This document shows, piece after piece, positions 32,558 through 42,128 of a stretch of 47,042 nt of DNA. The stretch is from an uncultured Arenicella sp. (GTDB lineage: Bacteria; Pseudomonadota; Gammaproteobacteria; Arenicellales; Arenicellaceae): contig CAKZRZ010000163.1 in assembly GCA_937918955.1 (NCBI GenBank), positions 1 through 47,042 of the forward strand, written 5' to 3'. Under the pieces are notes generated by a model. The model ran no database searches. It had not been told where the DNA came from and was given only the letters and a program-made list of their open reading frames with translations. Position 1 is the stretch's first letter; each line of letters opens with the position of its first letter. A program made the position numbers and the translations under genes.

Positions 32558-32944
32558 ATGAGCGAAACCCCTAATGAATTAAAATATGCCGCCTCACACG
32601 AATGGGCGCGTTTGTTGGACGATAGCGTTGTAGAAGTAGGCATTTCTGATTATGCCCAAGAAGCTTTAGGCGACGTAGTGTATGTAGAGTTGCCTGAGAT
32701 TGGCGCGTCGGTCGATGCCGGCGAAGAGTGTTGTGCTGTAGAGTCTGTTAAAGCGGCGTCTGATATTTATGCCCCGGTTTCTGGTGAAATTGTTGCAGTT
32801 AACGAGGAGCTAGATGGCGAGCCTGAGCTTTTAAATGAGGAACCTTATGTTCGCGGCTGGATGTTTCGAATTAAGGCCAACGATATAAGTGAGCTCGAAG
32901 GCATGCTATCTGCTGAAGACTATCTCACTCAAGTAGAAGAATAA
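32558..32944 (+). CDS. gcvH: Glycine cleavage system H protein
   Basis: From the ATG at 32558 the protein has 128 residues, the usual length. It starts after TTTTGGAGAAAAGC, a good Shine-Dalgarno; the in-frame TTG at 32546 overlaps that motif and is rejected. The fold signature is complete: [40 protein letters not shown], and the lipoylated lysine K65 in [16 protein letters not shown]. GcvH shuttles the aminomethyl group between the P, T and L proteins. No other gcv genes and no glycine riboswitch are seen here. Confidence 0.96.
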   Translation: MSETPNELKYAASHEWARLLDDSVVEVGISDYAQEALGDVVYVELPEIGASVDAGEECCAVESVKAASDIYAPVSGEIVAVNEELDGEPELLNEEPYVRGWMFRIKANDISELEGMLSAEDYLTQVEE

Positions 32945-33093
32945 GTAAAAGATTTGCTGATTTCTTTATTTGGGTCAGCAAGCAGCTTTAGGTGCTAGTG
33001 GTTCTCGAAAATTCAATGTCGGCGAAACATTAGAACATCGCCACTAGACTCGCACTAACAACTCACTACTAATAGATTACTAAAGTAACTAAT

Positions 33094-34026
33094 ATGAATA
33101 CGCTGATTACCGGTTCAATGGCTTATGACACCATCATGGTGTTCGAAGACCAGTTTAAAAACCACATCTTGCCTGAGCAAACCCACATTTTGAACGTGGC
33201 GTTTCTAGTACCCCAAATGACACGCCATCTTGGCGGTTGCGCTGGCAACATAGCGTATAACCTAAAATTGCTTGGTGGTTCGCCGGTGATTATGGCCACA
33301 GTTGGTGAAGATTTTGGCCCCTATTATCGTTATCTAGAAGAGCAGGGCTTAAGTGCCGAGCATGTAACAAAAGTTGAAGATACTTTCACAGCTCAGGCGT
33401 TTATTACTACCGACATCGATAATAACCAAATTATTGCTTTCCACCCAGGTGCGATGAACTTCGCTCATCAAAATAAAATTGGTGATGCTAAAAATATTGA
33501 GTTGGGCATTGTCGGCCCTGATGGTCGCGATGCGATGATAGAGCATGCGCAGCAGTTTGCTGAATTAGAAATCCCTTTTATTTTTGACCCAGGCCAAGGC
33601 TTGCCCATGTTCTCAGGCGACGAGCTAGTTACGTTTTTGGATCAAGCAAACTACGCAATCGTAAACGATTACGAAAGCCAAATGCTGCTTGATAAAACTG
33701 GGCTTTCACTTGAGCAGCTTGCTGACAAAGTTGAAGCGCTTATCGTGACTCGCGGCGGCGAAGGCTCTGAAATTTATAATGCTGGCCAAATGATTAAAGT
33801 TGCCAGTGCACCAATAAGCGCGGCTGTTGACCCTACCGGTTGTGGCGATGCTTATAGAGCTGGAGTAATGCATGGAATCACAACTGGTCGCGATTGGAAA
33901 ACATGCGGCCAGCTTGGTGCATTGTGTGGCGCTATAAAAATTGAGCACTCAGGTACTCAAAACCATACTTTTACACCCGAGAGTTTCGCTGAGAGATATC
34001 AGCGAGCCTTTGGTGAGACACTGTAA
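33094..34026 (+). CDS. PfkB-family carbohydrate/nucleoside kinase (adenosine-kinase-like)
   Basis: This 310-residue protein has both PfkB signatures: HLGGCAGNIAYNLKLLGG in the N-terminal half and AAVDPTGCGDAYRAGVMHG with catalytic base D252 near the C-terminus. The GGCAGNIA and DPTGCGD variants (cysteines in place of the more usual alanine or glycine) are frequent in the bacterial adenosine-kinase-like subgroup. ATP-dependent phosphorylation of adenosine or a sugar is likely; the substrate cannot be fixed from motifs. It stands between gcvH and lgt with about 150 bp on each side. Confidence 0.88.
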   Translation: MNTLITGSMAYDTIMVFEDQFKNHILPEQTHILNVAFLVPQMTRHLGGCAGNIAYNLKLLGGSPVIMATVGEDFGPYYRYLEEQGLSAEHVTKVEDTFTAQAFITTDIDNNQIIAFHPGAMNFAHQNKIGDAKNIELGIVGPDGRDAMIEHAQQFAELEIPFIFDPGQGLPMFSGDELVTFLDQANYAIVNDYESQMLLDKTGLSLEQLADKVEALIVTRGGEGSEIYNAGQMIKVASAPISAAVDPTGCGDAYRAGVMHGITTGRDWKTCGQLGALCGAIKIEHSGTQNHTFTPESFAERYQRAFGETL

Positions 34027-34175
34027 ACTATTGTTAAGCATCGGGTTTTCTGAGCGTCTCGTGGCCGTTATTCAGCCGCTGTTCAGTAAGTTCTGCTTTA
34101 ATAGTTCAGCAACAATAGCTCGGCAACTTTGCTCACGCTAACAGCGATTGAATAACCTATGAGGGCCATTAAACA

Positions 34176-34961
34176 ATGCTAGTTCACCCCAACTTTGACC
34201 CTGTTGCGGTTTCGATCTTTGGGTTTGACATTCATTGGTATGGCTTAACCTACGTTGCGGGCTTTCTTAGCGTATATTTCCTTTGGGTGTATCGAGTTAA
34301 ACGCTATCCTGAGTTGGTAGAGTCTAAATGGAACTCTGAGCTAATCTCCGATCTAATATTCTACGGCGCCATTGGTGCTGTAGTCGGCGGTCGACTTGGC
34401 TACGTTTTGTTTTATAAACCCGATTACTATTTAAGCAACTTAGGCGAAGTGTTTTTCCTTCAACAAGGCGGCATGTCGTTTCATGGTGGTTTGGCCGGTG
34501 TTATTGCCGGGATTTACCTATTTAGCCGTAAAATAAAGCTAAGCTTTATGGCCGTGGCCGACTTTGTCGCTCCAGTGGCGCCAATAGGTTTGTTTTTTGG
34601 CCGCATGGGTAATTTTATCAATCAAGAGCTGTGGGGCAAGGTTACTGATGTACCATGGGGCATGGTTTTCACTAATGGTGGACCACTGCCAAGGCATCCT
34701 TCAATGCTATACGAGGCATTTTTGGAAGGTTTGGTATTGATGGCGGTTTTGTGGATTGTTGCCAGAAAGCCTCGTACCTTAGGCACACTGTCGGGCTTAT
34801 TTTTGATAGGTTATGCCAGTGCGCGTATCTTCGTAGAGTTTTTTAGAGTACCAGACGAGCATCTGAACTATTTGTTGTTTGACTGGGTGACGATGGGGCA
34901 AATCTTAAGTTTGCCGATGTTTCTATTAGGCCTGTATCTGATCATCAAGGCGAAGCGTTAA
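34176..34961 (+). CDS. lgt: Prolipoprotein diacylglyceryl transferase
   Basis: This 261-residue inner-membrane enzyme has seven predicted helices and the Lgt signatures. H103 lies in GGMSFHGGLAG and R143 in FFGRMGNFINQELWG, both at the positions of the essential E. coli residues, with YASARIFVEFFRVPDE near the end. Lgt moves diacylglycerol from phosphatidylglycerol to the lipobox cysteine, the first step of lipoprotein maturation. Lnt, which does the last step, is encoded two genes downstream, so the region groups lipoprotein modification. Confidence 0.96.
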   Translation: MLVHPNFDPVAVSIFGFDIHWYGLTYVAGFLSVYFLWVYRVKRYPELVESKWNSELISDLIFYGAIGAVVGGRLGYVLFYKPDYYLSNLGEVFFLQQGGMSFHGGLAGVIAGIYLFSRKIKLSFMAVADFVAPVAPIGLFFGRMGNFINQELWGKVTDVPWGMVFTNGGPLPRHPSMLYEAFLEGLVLMAVLWIVARKPRTLGTLSGLFLIGYASARIFVEFFRVPDEHLNYLLFDWVTMGQILSLPMFLLGLYLIIKAKR

Positions 34962-35008
34962 ACAAACGAAGTTCGGTTTTGCAGTTAGATTATATAGTGA
35001 GAACAATT

Positions 35009-35608
35009 ATGAAAAAATTATTACTATTGACTACGTCACTTGCGTTGTTAGCAAGTTTGACTCCCGCTCATGCCATCAAAAAATGCCAAGACGCAGAGGG
35101 TAAATGGCACTATGGAGATATCGCGGTTCAACAGTGCAAAAAGTCGAAGGTGACTACGCTAAGCAAGCGCGGCTTTATCGAGAAAGAAAAAGAGGCTCCA
35201 AAGACCGAAGAGCAGTTACTTAAAGAGGAAGAAGAGTTGGCTGCTGTTGAAGCTGAGGCAGCGCGAGTTAGAGCTGAGGAAGATGAACGAATTCGAATCT
35301 TAAGTGTTTATGAAACGGAAGCCGATATTGACCGCCAACGTGATAATCAGATCAAGTCGGTTGAAGGGAGTATGGCGGTACACAAGGCCTACGTTAAATC
35401 CTTAACGGGCAAAATTGAACGTTTAGAGAAAAGTGGTGCTAATTTCGTAGGAAAGCGCAAAGAACTTCATGTTGCCAAAATTGAAGGGGAGCAGAAGAAA
35501 ATCGAAAATTCGAAATCAGAGCTCAAGAAACTTGAAAAGCAGAAGGAGTCAATTATGGCGCGCTTTGATAAGGAAAAACGTATCTATCGCGAAATTAAAA
35601 ACCGATAG
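35009..35608 (+). CDS. Exported DUF4124-domain protein with coiled coil
   Basis: From the ATG at 35009 the protein has 199 residues; the in-frame TTG at 34979 would put ten residues ahead of the signal and is rejected. A signal peptide (MKKLLLLTTSLALLASLTP, cut after AHA) is followed by a short DUF4124 domain (IKKCQDAEGKWHYGD). After that come long charged coiled-coil segments (about 60-110 and 120-195), rich in E and K. It should be periplasmic. Function unknown. Its position between lgt and lnt suggests an envelope role only by association. Confidence 0.82.
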   Translation: MKKLLLLTTSLALLASLTPAHAIKKCQDAEGKWHYGDIAVQQCKKSKVTTLSKRGFIEKEKEAPKTEEQLLKEEEELAAVEAEAARVRAEEDERIRILSVYETEADIDRQRDNQIKSVEGSMAVHKAYVKSLTGKIERLEKSGANFVGKRKELHVAKIEGEQKKIENSKSELKKLEKQKESIMARFDKEKRIYREIKNR

Positions 35609-35635
35609 TAAATCTAAGTTAGGCGTGTTTACGTT

Positions 35636-37213
35636 GTGAGCCTGGTTTTTCTTTTGGATAAGCAATTTCGCTTTCACGGTAAGGCGAGTAAGCTTTTGCT
35701 GTTTGCCGTTTGCTTAGGGCTTGGAGCCGTGCAAGTTCTTGCATTCGCTCCGTTTGAGTACTGGCCGGTCTCGTTTTTGAGTTTGGCTGCATTTTTTTCA
35801 CTGTTACCTCGTTTAAGTGCTAAGCAGGCTTTTAGAGCGGGCCTAGCTTATGGCTATGGAGTTTATGGCTTCGGAGTCTCTTGGGTATATGTCTCTCTCT
35901 CAACTTACGGCGGCATGCCTCTATGGATGGGCAGTATTGCCGTTTTAGGGTTTTCAGGTTTACTCGCTTTATTTATCGCCTCGACCGCGGCCGTCAGTGT
36001 GTTTGCGTTTCGTGGTAAGTACGTCTTGATTGGCATCCCTTTCGTTTGGTTAATCTTTGAATGGATGAAGAGCTGGGTATTAACGGGTTTTCCATGGCTT
36101 GACATTGGTTACACCCAAACGCCAACATGGCTAGTATCATGGGCCGCCATTGGCGGCGTCTATTTGGTTGGCTTGATTGTATGTATGACTGCGGTTTCGA
36201 TTGTACTCTTGTTTAGCGCAGTCTTGAGGTCTGAGTTTAAGCAAGTAGGTCTATGCGCGTCGGCGATCTGCTTAATCGCCTTATCTTCGTATTTAGTCTC
36301 GAAAGTAGAGTGGTCGCAAGTCAGTGGAGAGCCAGTTAAGGTCGGTGTTATTCAAGCGAATGTACCGATTAACGATAAATGGCAACCTGATGTGCGGTCT
36401 AAACTGATTAGTAATTATCAAACGCTAAGTCATCAATTAGCCCAAAGCCACAAGGTTGACCTACTTGTGTTACCTGAAACGGCTTTTCCACTTTATGCGC
36501 AGCAGACTGATCAGGAGTTTTGGAGCAATCTCACCCCGCCAGATACAGCCTTGCTGACTGGCATTATGGATAGCCCGAGTATTGCGATGGGCAATCTGGA
36601 TGAAAGTTACAATGCCGCAGTTTTAAGTTGTGATGGAGCAACGCAGATTTATCGAAAACGACACCTTGTGCCCTTCGGTGAATATTTACCGCTGAGATTC
36701 TTGTTTAATTGGGTGCTCGAGTATCTTGAATTGCCGATGAGCGATTTTTCATCATGGCAAGGCCAGCAACCGCTTAGCTGTGGCGATATTAATCTTGGCC
36801 TCTCGATTTGTTATGAGGACGCATTTGCCGCTGAGTATCGTGATCATGTAGGCGATGCCACGATGTTAGTCAATATTAGTGAGGATGCTTGGTTTGGTGA
36901 TTCATTCGCACCGCATCAACGACGTCAGATGGCTCAAATGCGGGCTGTAGAGTTATCGCGACCGATGGTGCGAAGCGCTAACTCTGGCCCATCCTTGTTT
37001 ATTGACCATAAAGGCAACTTGCTTGAAGCGAGTGGGCAGTTCATTGCCACAACCATGGTTAGAGATATTCAGCCGCATACTGGAGACACGCCTTTTAAAC
37101 GTTTCGGGAATTGGATAGTTTTCTTGTCACTATTGATAGCGGTTTTGCTTGGGGCAGCCTCACGTAGAAAAAATCAGAGAAAAGCCTCTATAGACTCAAT
37201 CGTTGAGTACTGA
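35636..37213 (+). CDS. lnt: Apolipoprotein N-acyltransferase
   Basis: This 525-residue protein starts at a GTG. It has about six helices (residues 15-225), then a nitrilase-like periplasmic domain and a final helix near 498-515. The catalytic triad is visible: E281 (VLPETAFPLY), K341 (YRKRHLVPFGEYLP) and C392 (LSICYEDAF). Lnt adds the third acyl chain to the N-terminal cysteine of lipoproteins, as needed before sorting by LolCDE. It converges on the GspC-like gene with only 3 bp between the stops. Confidence 0.96.
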   Translation: MSLVFLLDKQFRFHGKASKLLLFAVCLGLGAVQVLAFAPFEYWPVSFLSLAAFFSLLPRLSAKQAFRAGLAYGYGVYGFGVSWVYVSLSTYGGMPLWMGSIAVLGFSGLLALFIASTAAVSVFAFRGKYVLIGIPFVWLIFEWMKSWVLTGFPWLDIGYTQTPTWLVSWAAIGGVYLVGLIVCMTAVSIVLLFSAVLRSEFKQVGLCASAICLIALSSYLVSKVEWSQVSGEPVKVGVIQANVPINDKWQPDVRSKLISNYQTLSHQLAQSHKVDLLVLPETAFPLYAQQTDQEFWSNLTPPDTALLTGIMDSPSIAMGNLDESYNAAVLSCDGATQIYRKRHLVPFGEYLPLRFLFNWVLEYLELPMSDFSSWQGQQPLSCGDINLGLSICYEDAFAAEYRDHVGDATMLVNISEDAWFGDSFAPHQRRQMAQMRAVELSRPMVRSANSGPSLFIDHKGNLLEASGQFIATTMVRDIQPHTGDTPFKRFGNWIVFLSLLIAVLLGAASRRKNQRKASIDSIVEY

Positions 37214-37216
37214 CGC

Positions 37217-37921
37217 TTAGATTTCGCCCATCTTTTGTAAAGCCCGATCAAGCCCAGAGAAATTGGGCTTTTTGACTTTTCTTCGCTCGCCGTTTGCTGA
37301 TCTAGGGCGTGGTGTTGATCGGCTAATACCGGTCGACGCTCTAGCATTTGAGGCAAGCTCAGTATTTTGGCCCCCGCCCGCATTTCCCGAAGAGTAAGTA
37401 ATAATTGATGTATCGCCAGCCGAGGAGCCTTTACCTTTGACCAAAGGCAGGCTTTCAATTGCTCCACTGCGGTTTAGCAACACTTCACTCGCTCGGATTT
37501 CCTCAATCGAAACACCTGCACCTTTGATGGTTTCACCAATTGAATAAAGCTGAGATTTTTTTTTGCCTGACGTGATGATGGCACGCGCCATGTTCTCATC
37601 AGTAGCTGATAAGACGCCTTGCAAGGTAAGATCTAGTGTTGTTTTGGGTGCATTTTTTTGCACAACCTTGGCTGGGCTTGGATCTCCAAACAAATTTGCT
37701 CGAACGATATCGACCACTCGATAGCTCTCTTTTGCTTTCGTCTGAATAGGTGCGATTTTTTGAGGAGCGTAATTTTGTTCTTTTAGCTTGCTTTGACCAT
37801 TGGCATGCCAAACTACGCTGGCAAGTGATAGAACCAAGAGCACAATAGCCAATGAGTAGGCAATTTTAGTGCCATGCAGTGTCCAAGTACGACTGGTTGA
37901 AATGGTGTTTAGCAGTTTCAT
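37217..37921 (-). CDS. Orphan GspC-like (type II secretion protein C/N) protein
   Basis: This 234-residue protein has a short cytoplasmic lead, one helix (about 19-40, YSLAIVLLVLSLASVVW) and a periplasmic homology region with the GspC motif VVDIVRANLFG (about 69-79). LDLTLQGVLSATDENMARAII and LYSIGETIKGAGVSIEEI follow, typical of the HR domain that contacts the secretin GspD. The C-terminal PDZ or coiled-coil domain of full GspC is missing; instead there is a glycine/serine-rich basic tail. No other type II secretion gene is in the window, so it is an orphan or works with a distant gsp locus. Confidence 0.78.
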   Translation of the reverse strand: MKLLNTISTSRTWTLHGTKIAYSLAIVLLVLSLASVVWHANGQSKLKEQNYAPQKIAPIQTKAKESYRVVDIVRANLFGDPSPAKVVQKNAPKTTLDLTLQGVLSATDENMARAIITSGKKKSQLYSIGETIKGAGVSIEEIRASEVLLNRSGAIESLPLVKGKGSSAGDTSIITYSSGNAGGGQNTELASNARASTGISRSTPRPRSANGERRKVKKPNFSGLDRALQKMGEI

Positions 37922-38031
37922 GGCCTATAGTTTACCTCAAAGCAGGTAAAAGCCCTATTGAAAGAGTGAGCGGTTGAGCGCTGAAAAATAAAAGTTTTGT
38001 GTCGAAATGTCGTTTATATGAATTCTGTAAA

Positions 38032-38526
38032 ATGAAAAAAATCAAAGTAATTCAATATCTTAGCCTGGCTCAATGGGGCGCGATATGGAGTGCCTATTGG
38101 CGTTTATGGCCAATGCTGTTGAGGATTAAATTCAAGCAATTTAGCAAAGATACCAGTTGGATTACAAAAAATATCACTCTGGTTAATAGTGAGGCTTCAA
38201 ATCTAAGCTCGCAAAACATGCGTGCGGTTGACGGCCAGCCTGAGTCCGGTCGAGAATTTGAGCTTGCCGAGCAGCTTGAAATAGCTCAACAATTGCATGA
38301 ATCCGTTAGGCTCGCTGCTCGATTGCATTTTTTGCCAGCTCATTGCTTGCCTCGTTCGCTTGTGCTCTCAAACATGCTTGAGGCGCGCAACATCGAGGCC
38401 CGTGTGTACATAGGGGTGAGTAAAAAGGAGAATGGTTTTGCCAGTCATGCTTGGATCGAAGTTTGTAAGCAAATGATCGCTGAGCCTGAGGCGATTGAGC
38501 GCGATTTTACTCGTCTGCAGAGTTAG
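38032..38526 (+). CDS. Lasso-peptide-B2-like transglutaminase-fold protease homologue
   Basis: From the ATG at 38032 the protein has 164 residues; a GTG at 37999 is an alternative start. An N-terminal hydrophobic/basic stretch (about 8-35) is followed by the Transglut_core3 motifs: C105 in PAHCLPRSLVLSNML and H139 in FASHAWIEV. In lasso peptide clusters such B2 proteins cleave the leader peptide, but the family also occurs in loci without lasso genes. No precursor peptide, macrolactam synthetase or RRE protein is visible nearby, so its substrate is unknown. It is divergent from the GspC-like gene. Confidence 0.75.
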   Translation: MKKIKVIQYLSLAQWGAIWSAYWRLWPMLLRIKFKQFSKDTSWITKNITLVNSEASNLSSQNMRAVDGQPESGREFELAEQLEIAQQLHESVRLAARLHFLPAHCLPRSLVLSNMLEARNIEARVYIGVSKKENGFASHAWIEVCKQMIAEPEAIERDFTRLQS

Positions 38527-38626
38527 AGAAAGAAGTCGAACATCGCTTTCTATTGAGCAAGCAAGGAGCAAAAAAATCAAGGACTTAAATTAAGGCGTCC
38601 GTAGATGCGTTACCAACTAGGCTTTT

Positions 38627-39967
38627 CTACAATAGAATCAAAGTGGCGAGTCCTAGGACAGAGAAGTAACCAACAACATCGGTTACCGTGGTCAGTGCAA
38701 CGCCGCCGGCCAGAGCAGGGTCAATATTTATTTTGTCCAAGAAGATTGGAATACACACACCGGCAATCGCACCCATCACCAAATTAGCTGTCATTGCTGC
38801 GGCGATCACCAGGCCAAGTTGAATATTTTGAAACCAGACAGCAGCAATAATCGCGATCACCACCGCCCATATTAGACCGTTAAGTACTCCCACCATGGTT
38901 TCCTTTTTAAGCACAGCGCGTAAGTTATCGCGTGAAATAGTGCCTACGCTCATACCACGAATAACCACTGTGAGCGTTTGCGTCCCAGCATTACCGCCCA
39001 TGCTCGCAACAATAGGCATCAACACTGCGAGCGCAACTAATTGCTGAATTGACCCGTCAAATTGATCGATCACCCAAGAGCCGAGTAGTGCGGTTAGTAA
39101 GTTTACAGAAAGCCAAACCGTACGGTCTCTGGATGTTTTTGTTACCGGAGCAAAAATATCTTCGTCTTCTTTTAGGCCAGCCGCGGCCATGATGTCATGC
39201 TCAGCTTGGTCTCGGATTACGTCGACCACATCATCAATGGTAATGCGCCCAAGAAGAGCATTGTTTTCGTCGACAACTGGCGCTGAGATCAAATCGTAGT
39301 CAGCAAATGCTTTAGCGACATCCTCTTCATCATCGAGGCTTTGAAATGTCACAGACGTCTCAAGGGCGTGCGCAATTGCGGGGTCGCGGCCAGGCTGAGT
39401 AATCAAACGATCAAGCGGCAATATACCAGTGAGACGATTGTTTCGGTCTACTAGATAGATCGCATCAGTGTGTTCAGGAAGTTCGGATTTGAGTCTGAGG
39501 TAATGCAAGACCACGTCGAGAGAGATATTGTCTCGTACGGTGATCGCGTCGAGATTCATTAAACCGCCCGCGCTGTCTTCCGGGTAAGAAAGTACCTCGC
39601 CTAGATTGGCACGTGTTTCGTTATCGACAGCAAATAAGACATCCGCCAGTAGCGCTTCAGGCAAGTCGGGGATTAAATCTGCTAGTTCATCGATATCGAG
39701 AACCTTGATCGCGTTGACCAGTTCTCGGTTATCTAGCTCATGTGCTAGATTTTTAAATACACCTTCGCTCAGCTCAGCGAGCACTTCACCTTTCGCCTCT
39801 TTGGGGATGTGTATCCAAGCTGGAGGGCGGTTAGCGGGCGTTAACTGCTCAAGTGCGTCGGCGATGTCCGCGGGGTGAGCTTCAGCAAATAACTCGGCCA
39901 CAGCAGCGCCGTTGTCTGCGTTTAACAGCTCAACTAAGTTGCTTATCTGTGGTGTAGTTTGATGCAT
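38627..39967 (-). CDS. mgtE: Magnesium transporter MgtE
   Basis: From the ATG at 39967 the protein has 446 residues; a TTG at 39991 would add eight. Domain order is the MgtE N domain (about 20-120, AEAHPADIADALEQL), two CBS domains (about 130-250, MNLDAITVRDNISL, LLGRITIDDVVDVI) and a five-helix membrane domain (about 275-446). The pore motifs MPIVASMGGNAGTQT and GVALTTVTDVVGYF carry the conserved aspartate. MgtE is a Mg2+-gated Mg2+ channel. It ends the PTS/rpoN gene train on the same strand. Confidence 0.95.
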   Translation of the reverse strand: MHQTTPQISNLVELLNADNGAAVAELFAEAHPADIADALEQLTPANRPPAWIHIPKEAKGEVLAELSEGVFKNLAHELDNRELVNAIKVLDIDELADLIPDLPEALLADVLFAVDNETRANLGEVLSYPEDSAGGLMNLDAITVRDNISLDVVLHYLRLKSELPEHTDAIYLVDRNNRLTGILPLDRLITQPGRDPAIAHALETSVTFQSLDDEEDVAKAFADYDLISAPVVDENNALLGRITIDDVVDVIRDQAEHDIMAAAGLKEDEDIFAPVTKTSRDRTVWLSVNLLTALLGSWVIDQFDGSIQQLVALAVLMPIVASMGGNAGTQTLTVVIRGMSVGTISRDNLRAVLKKETMVGVLNGLIWAVVIAIIAAVWFQNIQLGLVIAAAMTANLVMGAIAGVCIPIFLDKINIDPALAGGVALTTVTDVVGYFSVLGLATLILL

Positions 39968-40095
39968 GATCCTTAGCCCCCAAGGCTGCAATCGAGTTAA
40001 ACTAGATCATTATAGCCTTCGAGGTCGATTTGCGCACCATTGATAATTGGGTATGAATAATTTAGTCGCGACCATTTAAGGACGGAGTCAGAGCA

Positions 40096-41829
40096 CTAAA
40101 TCTGATTCAGCTTAGTGAGCAAATCGCGCGCTTCACTTGGATTGTCTGAGCTCATTATTTTGCCTACCAAGTAGCGTAGCTTAGTGGTGTCAGCATTTAG
40201 AATTCGGTCCTTAACGTCGAGGAGGTAAGTCGCGTCCATACTGAAATTACGCAAACCAAGCCCGAGCAACAGTCTAGTGTATTGGACATTTCCCGCCATC
40301 TCGCCGCAAAGTGATACTGGGATATCCGCCTTTCTACCAGCTCGGATAACTTGTTTAATCAGCTGCAATACCGCCGGATGCATGGGGTCGTACAAATAGT
40401 TTACTGCGTCGTCTACACGGTCAATTGCGAGCGTGTATTGAATGAGGTCGTTGGTGCCAATCGACAGAAAGTCGAGTTTTTGTGCAAAAGCTTCGGCCAT
40501 TATAGCCGCTGCAGGTACTTCAATCATGCCGCCGACTTTAATTCTTGAGTCGTGCGAAATGCCTTCAGCTTTAAGCTCGGCTTTTGTTTGTTTAATGATA
40601 GTAAGAATTTGGTTGATTTCGTCGAAATTACTGACCATTGGGATCATGATCGACACCTTACCAAACGCCGAGGCTCGCAAGATTGCGCGAAGTTGTGGTT
40701 TGAAAATTTCGATGTGGCTCAAGCACATTCTTACCGCACGCAGACCAAGTGGAGATTCGCTAGATTGCTTGTTCGGGTAATTAAAGTCGAGTTGCTTATC
40801 GCCACCAATATCGAGCGTGCGAATAATCACCGGTTTGCCAACACTGCTGGCAATGCGTTTATATTCGCGAAACTGTTCGCTTTCATTGGGCGCCTGCTCA
40901 CGATTCATGAACAGATACTCTGTTCGGTATAACCCAACACCCGCGGCGTTAACTTTAGTCAGGGCTTTAACGTCTTTCGCGGTTTCGATATTACCAAGCA
41001 ATTGTATTCGTTGAGAGTCGGCGGTTTGGCTGCGCTTTTTAATCAGCGTGTTTAGTTCACGCTCGCGAGCGCGAATTTTGCTTTGGCGACTCTTGTACTC
41101 ACGAAGTACTTTAGAGCTTGGGTTGATGATGATAATGCCTCGCATGCCATCAACAATCAGCATGTCATTATCATTGATATAGCGCGTGCTACCGTGTAAG
41201 CCAACCACAGCGGGCATCTTCAGGCTGCGAGCAATAATGGCTGTATGAGATATTTGGCTGCCAAGGTCGGTGACGAAGGACGCTACTTTTCGGTCTTTGA
41301 TGAACATAGTCTCAGCGGGAGATAGGTCTTTACCAACAACAATCCGGCCGCCAAGATCTTCATCGTTAAATTCATCTAGATTGTGCGAAACAATGTTTAG
41401 TAGGCGCCGTAAAACACGATTAGCAACGTGCTGAACGTCGGCCTTTTTCGCGCGCAAATAGGCGTCTTCCATCTGCTCGAACACTTTTATCAAGGTATCT
41501 GCTTGAGTCTGAAGCGCGAACTCGGCATTGACCTGTTCTTTACGAATGATCTTGATCGACTCATCCATGATCATCGGGTCGCGCAGCATCAGCATATGCG
41601 CGTTAATAAAGGCCGCACTTTCTTTGGGTGCGTCCTTCGCTAAGCCTTTCAATAATGCTTTGTAGGTATTCTCTGTGGCGTTGATCGCGGCTCGAAAACG
41701 CTTTACCTCAGAATTTACTTGCGAGGCAGCTAGCGCTACATGTGGAATTTCTATGTCGCTGTTCTTTAGTACATACGCGGGGCCAATGGCAATGCCGCGA
41801 CCGATGCCTGAGCCAAATAGACTTAACAT
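40096..41829 (-). CDS. ptsI: Phosphoenolpyruvate-protein phosphotransferase (enzyme I)
   Basis: This 577-residue protein has the enzyme I layout without the N-terminal GAF domain of PtsP: an HPr-binding/phosphohistidine region with active H195 (GSQISHTAIIARSLKMP) and the C-terminal PEP-binding barrel (RTEYLFMN, RTLDIGGDKQLD, IGTNDLIQYTLAIDR, SLCGEMAGN with the catalytic cysteine). It follows the HPr gene by 3 bp and so must be its phosphodonor. With PtsN nearby and no sugar permease in sight, it most likely feeds the nitrogen-PTS regulatory relay. Confidence 0.95.
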   Translation of the reverse strand: MLSLFGSGIGRGIAIGPAYVLKNSDIEIPHVALAASQVNSEVKRFRAAINATENTYKALLKGLAKDAPKESAAFINAHMLMLRDPMIMDESIKIIRKEQVNAEFALQTQADTLIKVFEQMEDAYLRAKKADVQHVANRVLRRLLNIVSHNLDEFNDEDLGGRIVVGKDLSPAETMFIKDRKVASFVTDLGSQISHTAIIARSLKMPAVVGLHGSTRYINDNDMLIVDGMRGIIIINPSSKVLREYKSRQSKIRARERELNTLIKKRSQTADSQRIQLLGNIETAKDVKALTKVNAAGVGLYRTEYLFMNREQAPNESEQFREYKRIASSVGKPVIIRTLDIGGDKQLDFNYPNKQSSESPLGLRAVRMCLSHIEIFKPQLRAILRASAFGKVSIMIPMVSNFDEINQILTIIKQTKAELKAEGISHDSRIKVGGMIEVPAAAIMAEAFAQKLDFLSIGTNDLIQYTLAIDRVDDAVNYLYDPMHPAVLQLIKQVIRAGRKADIPVSLCGEMAGNVQYTRLLLGLGLRNFSMDATYLLDVKDRILNADTTKLRYLVGKIMSSDNPSEARDLLTKLNQI

Positions 41830-41832
41830 AGG

Positions 41833-42102
41833 CTACTCCTGCTCATCGAAATAGTTGTTGATCAAGCCACTAACCGCGTCCATGGCGGCTTGTTCATCGT
41901 CACCATCGGTCCTAATGGTGACTACGCTGCCAATCGATGCTGCCAGCATCATGACGGACATTATGCTTTTTGCGTCAGCAGTTTGTGAAGCAAATTCAAT
42001 TTCCACTCGAGATTTAAAGCGGGCTGCGGTGCTAACAAGTTTTGCTGAAGCGCGCGCATGAAGACCAAGTTTGTTGATGATTTCTATTTGTTGTTCAAGC
42101 AT
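41833..42102 (-). CDS. ptsH: HPr-family phosphocarrier protein (NPr/PtsH)
   Basis: This 89-residue HPr has the active-site histidine H15 in NKLGLHARASAKLV and the regulatory-serine loop DAKSIMSVMMLAAS. It accepts phosphate from enzyme I (next gene) and passes it to EIIA proteins, here PtsN. It lies between rapZ and enzyme I; the EIIA-mannose-type gene that often sits in this slot in related clusters is absent. Confidence 0.95.
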   Translation of the reverse strand: MLEQQIEIINKLGLHARASAKLVSTAARFKSRVEIEFASQTADAKSIMSVMMLAASIGSVVTIRTDGDDEQAAMDAVSGLINNYFDEQE

Positions 42103-42128
42103 CGTATTACTCTGTCTCGTTCTGTTTT

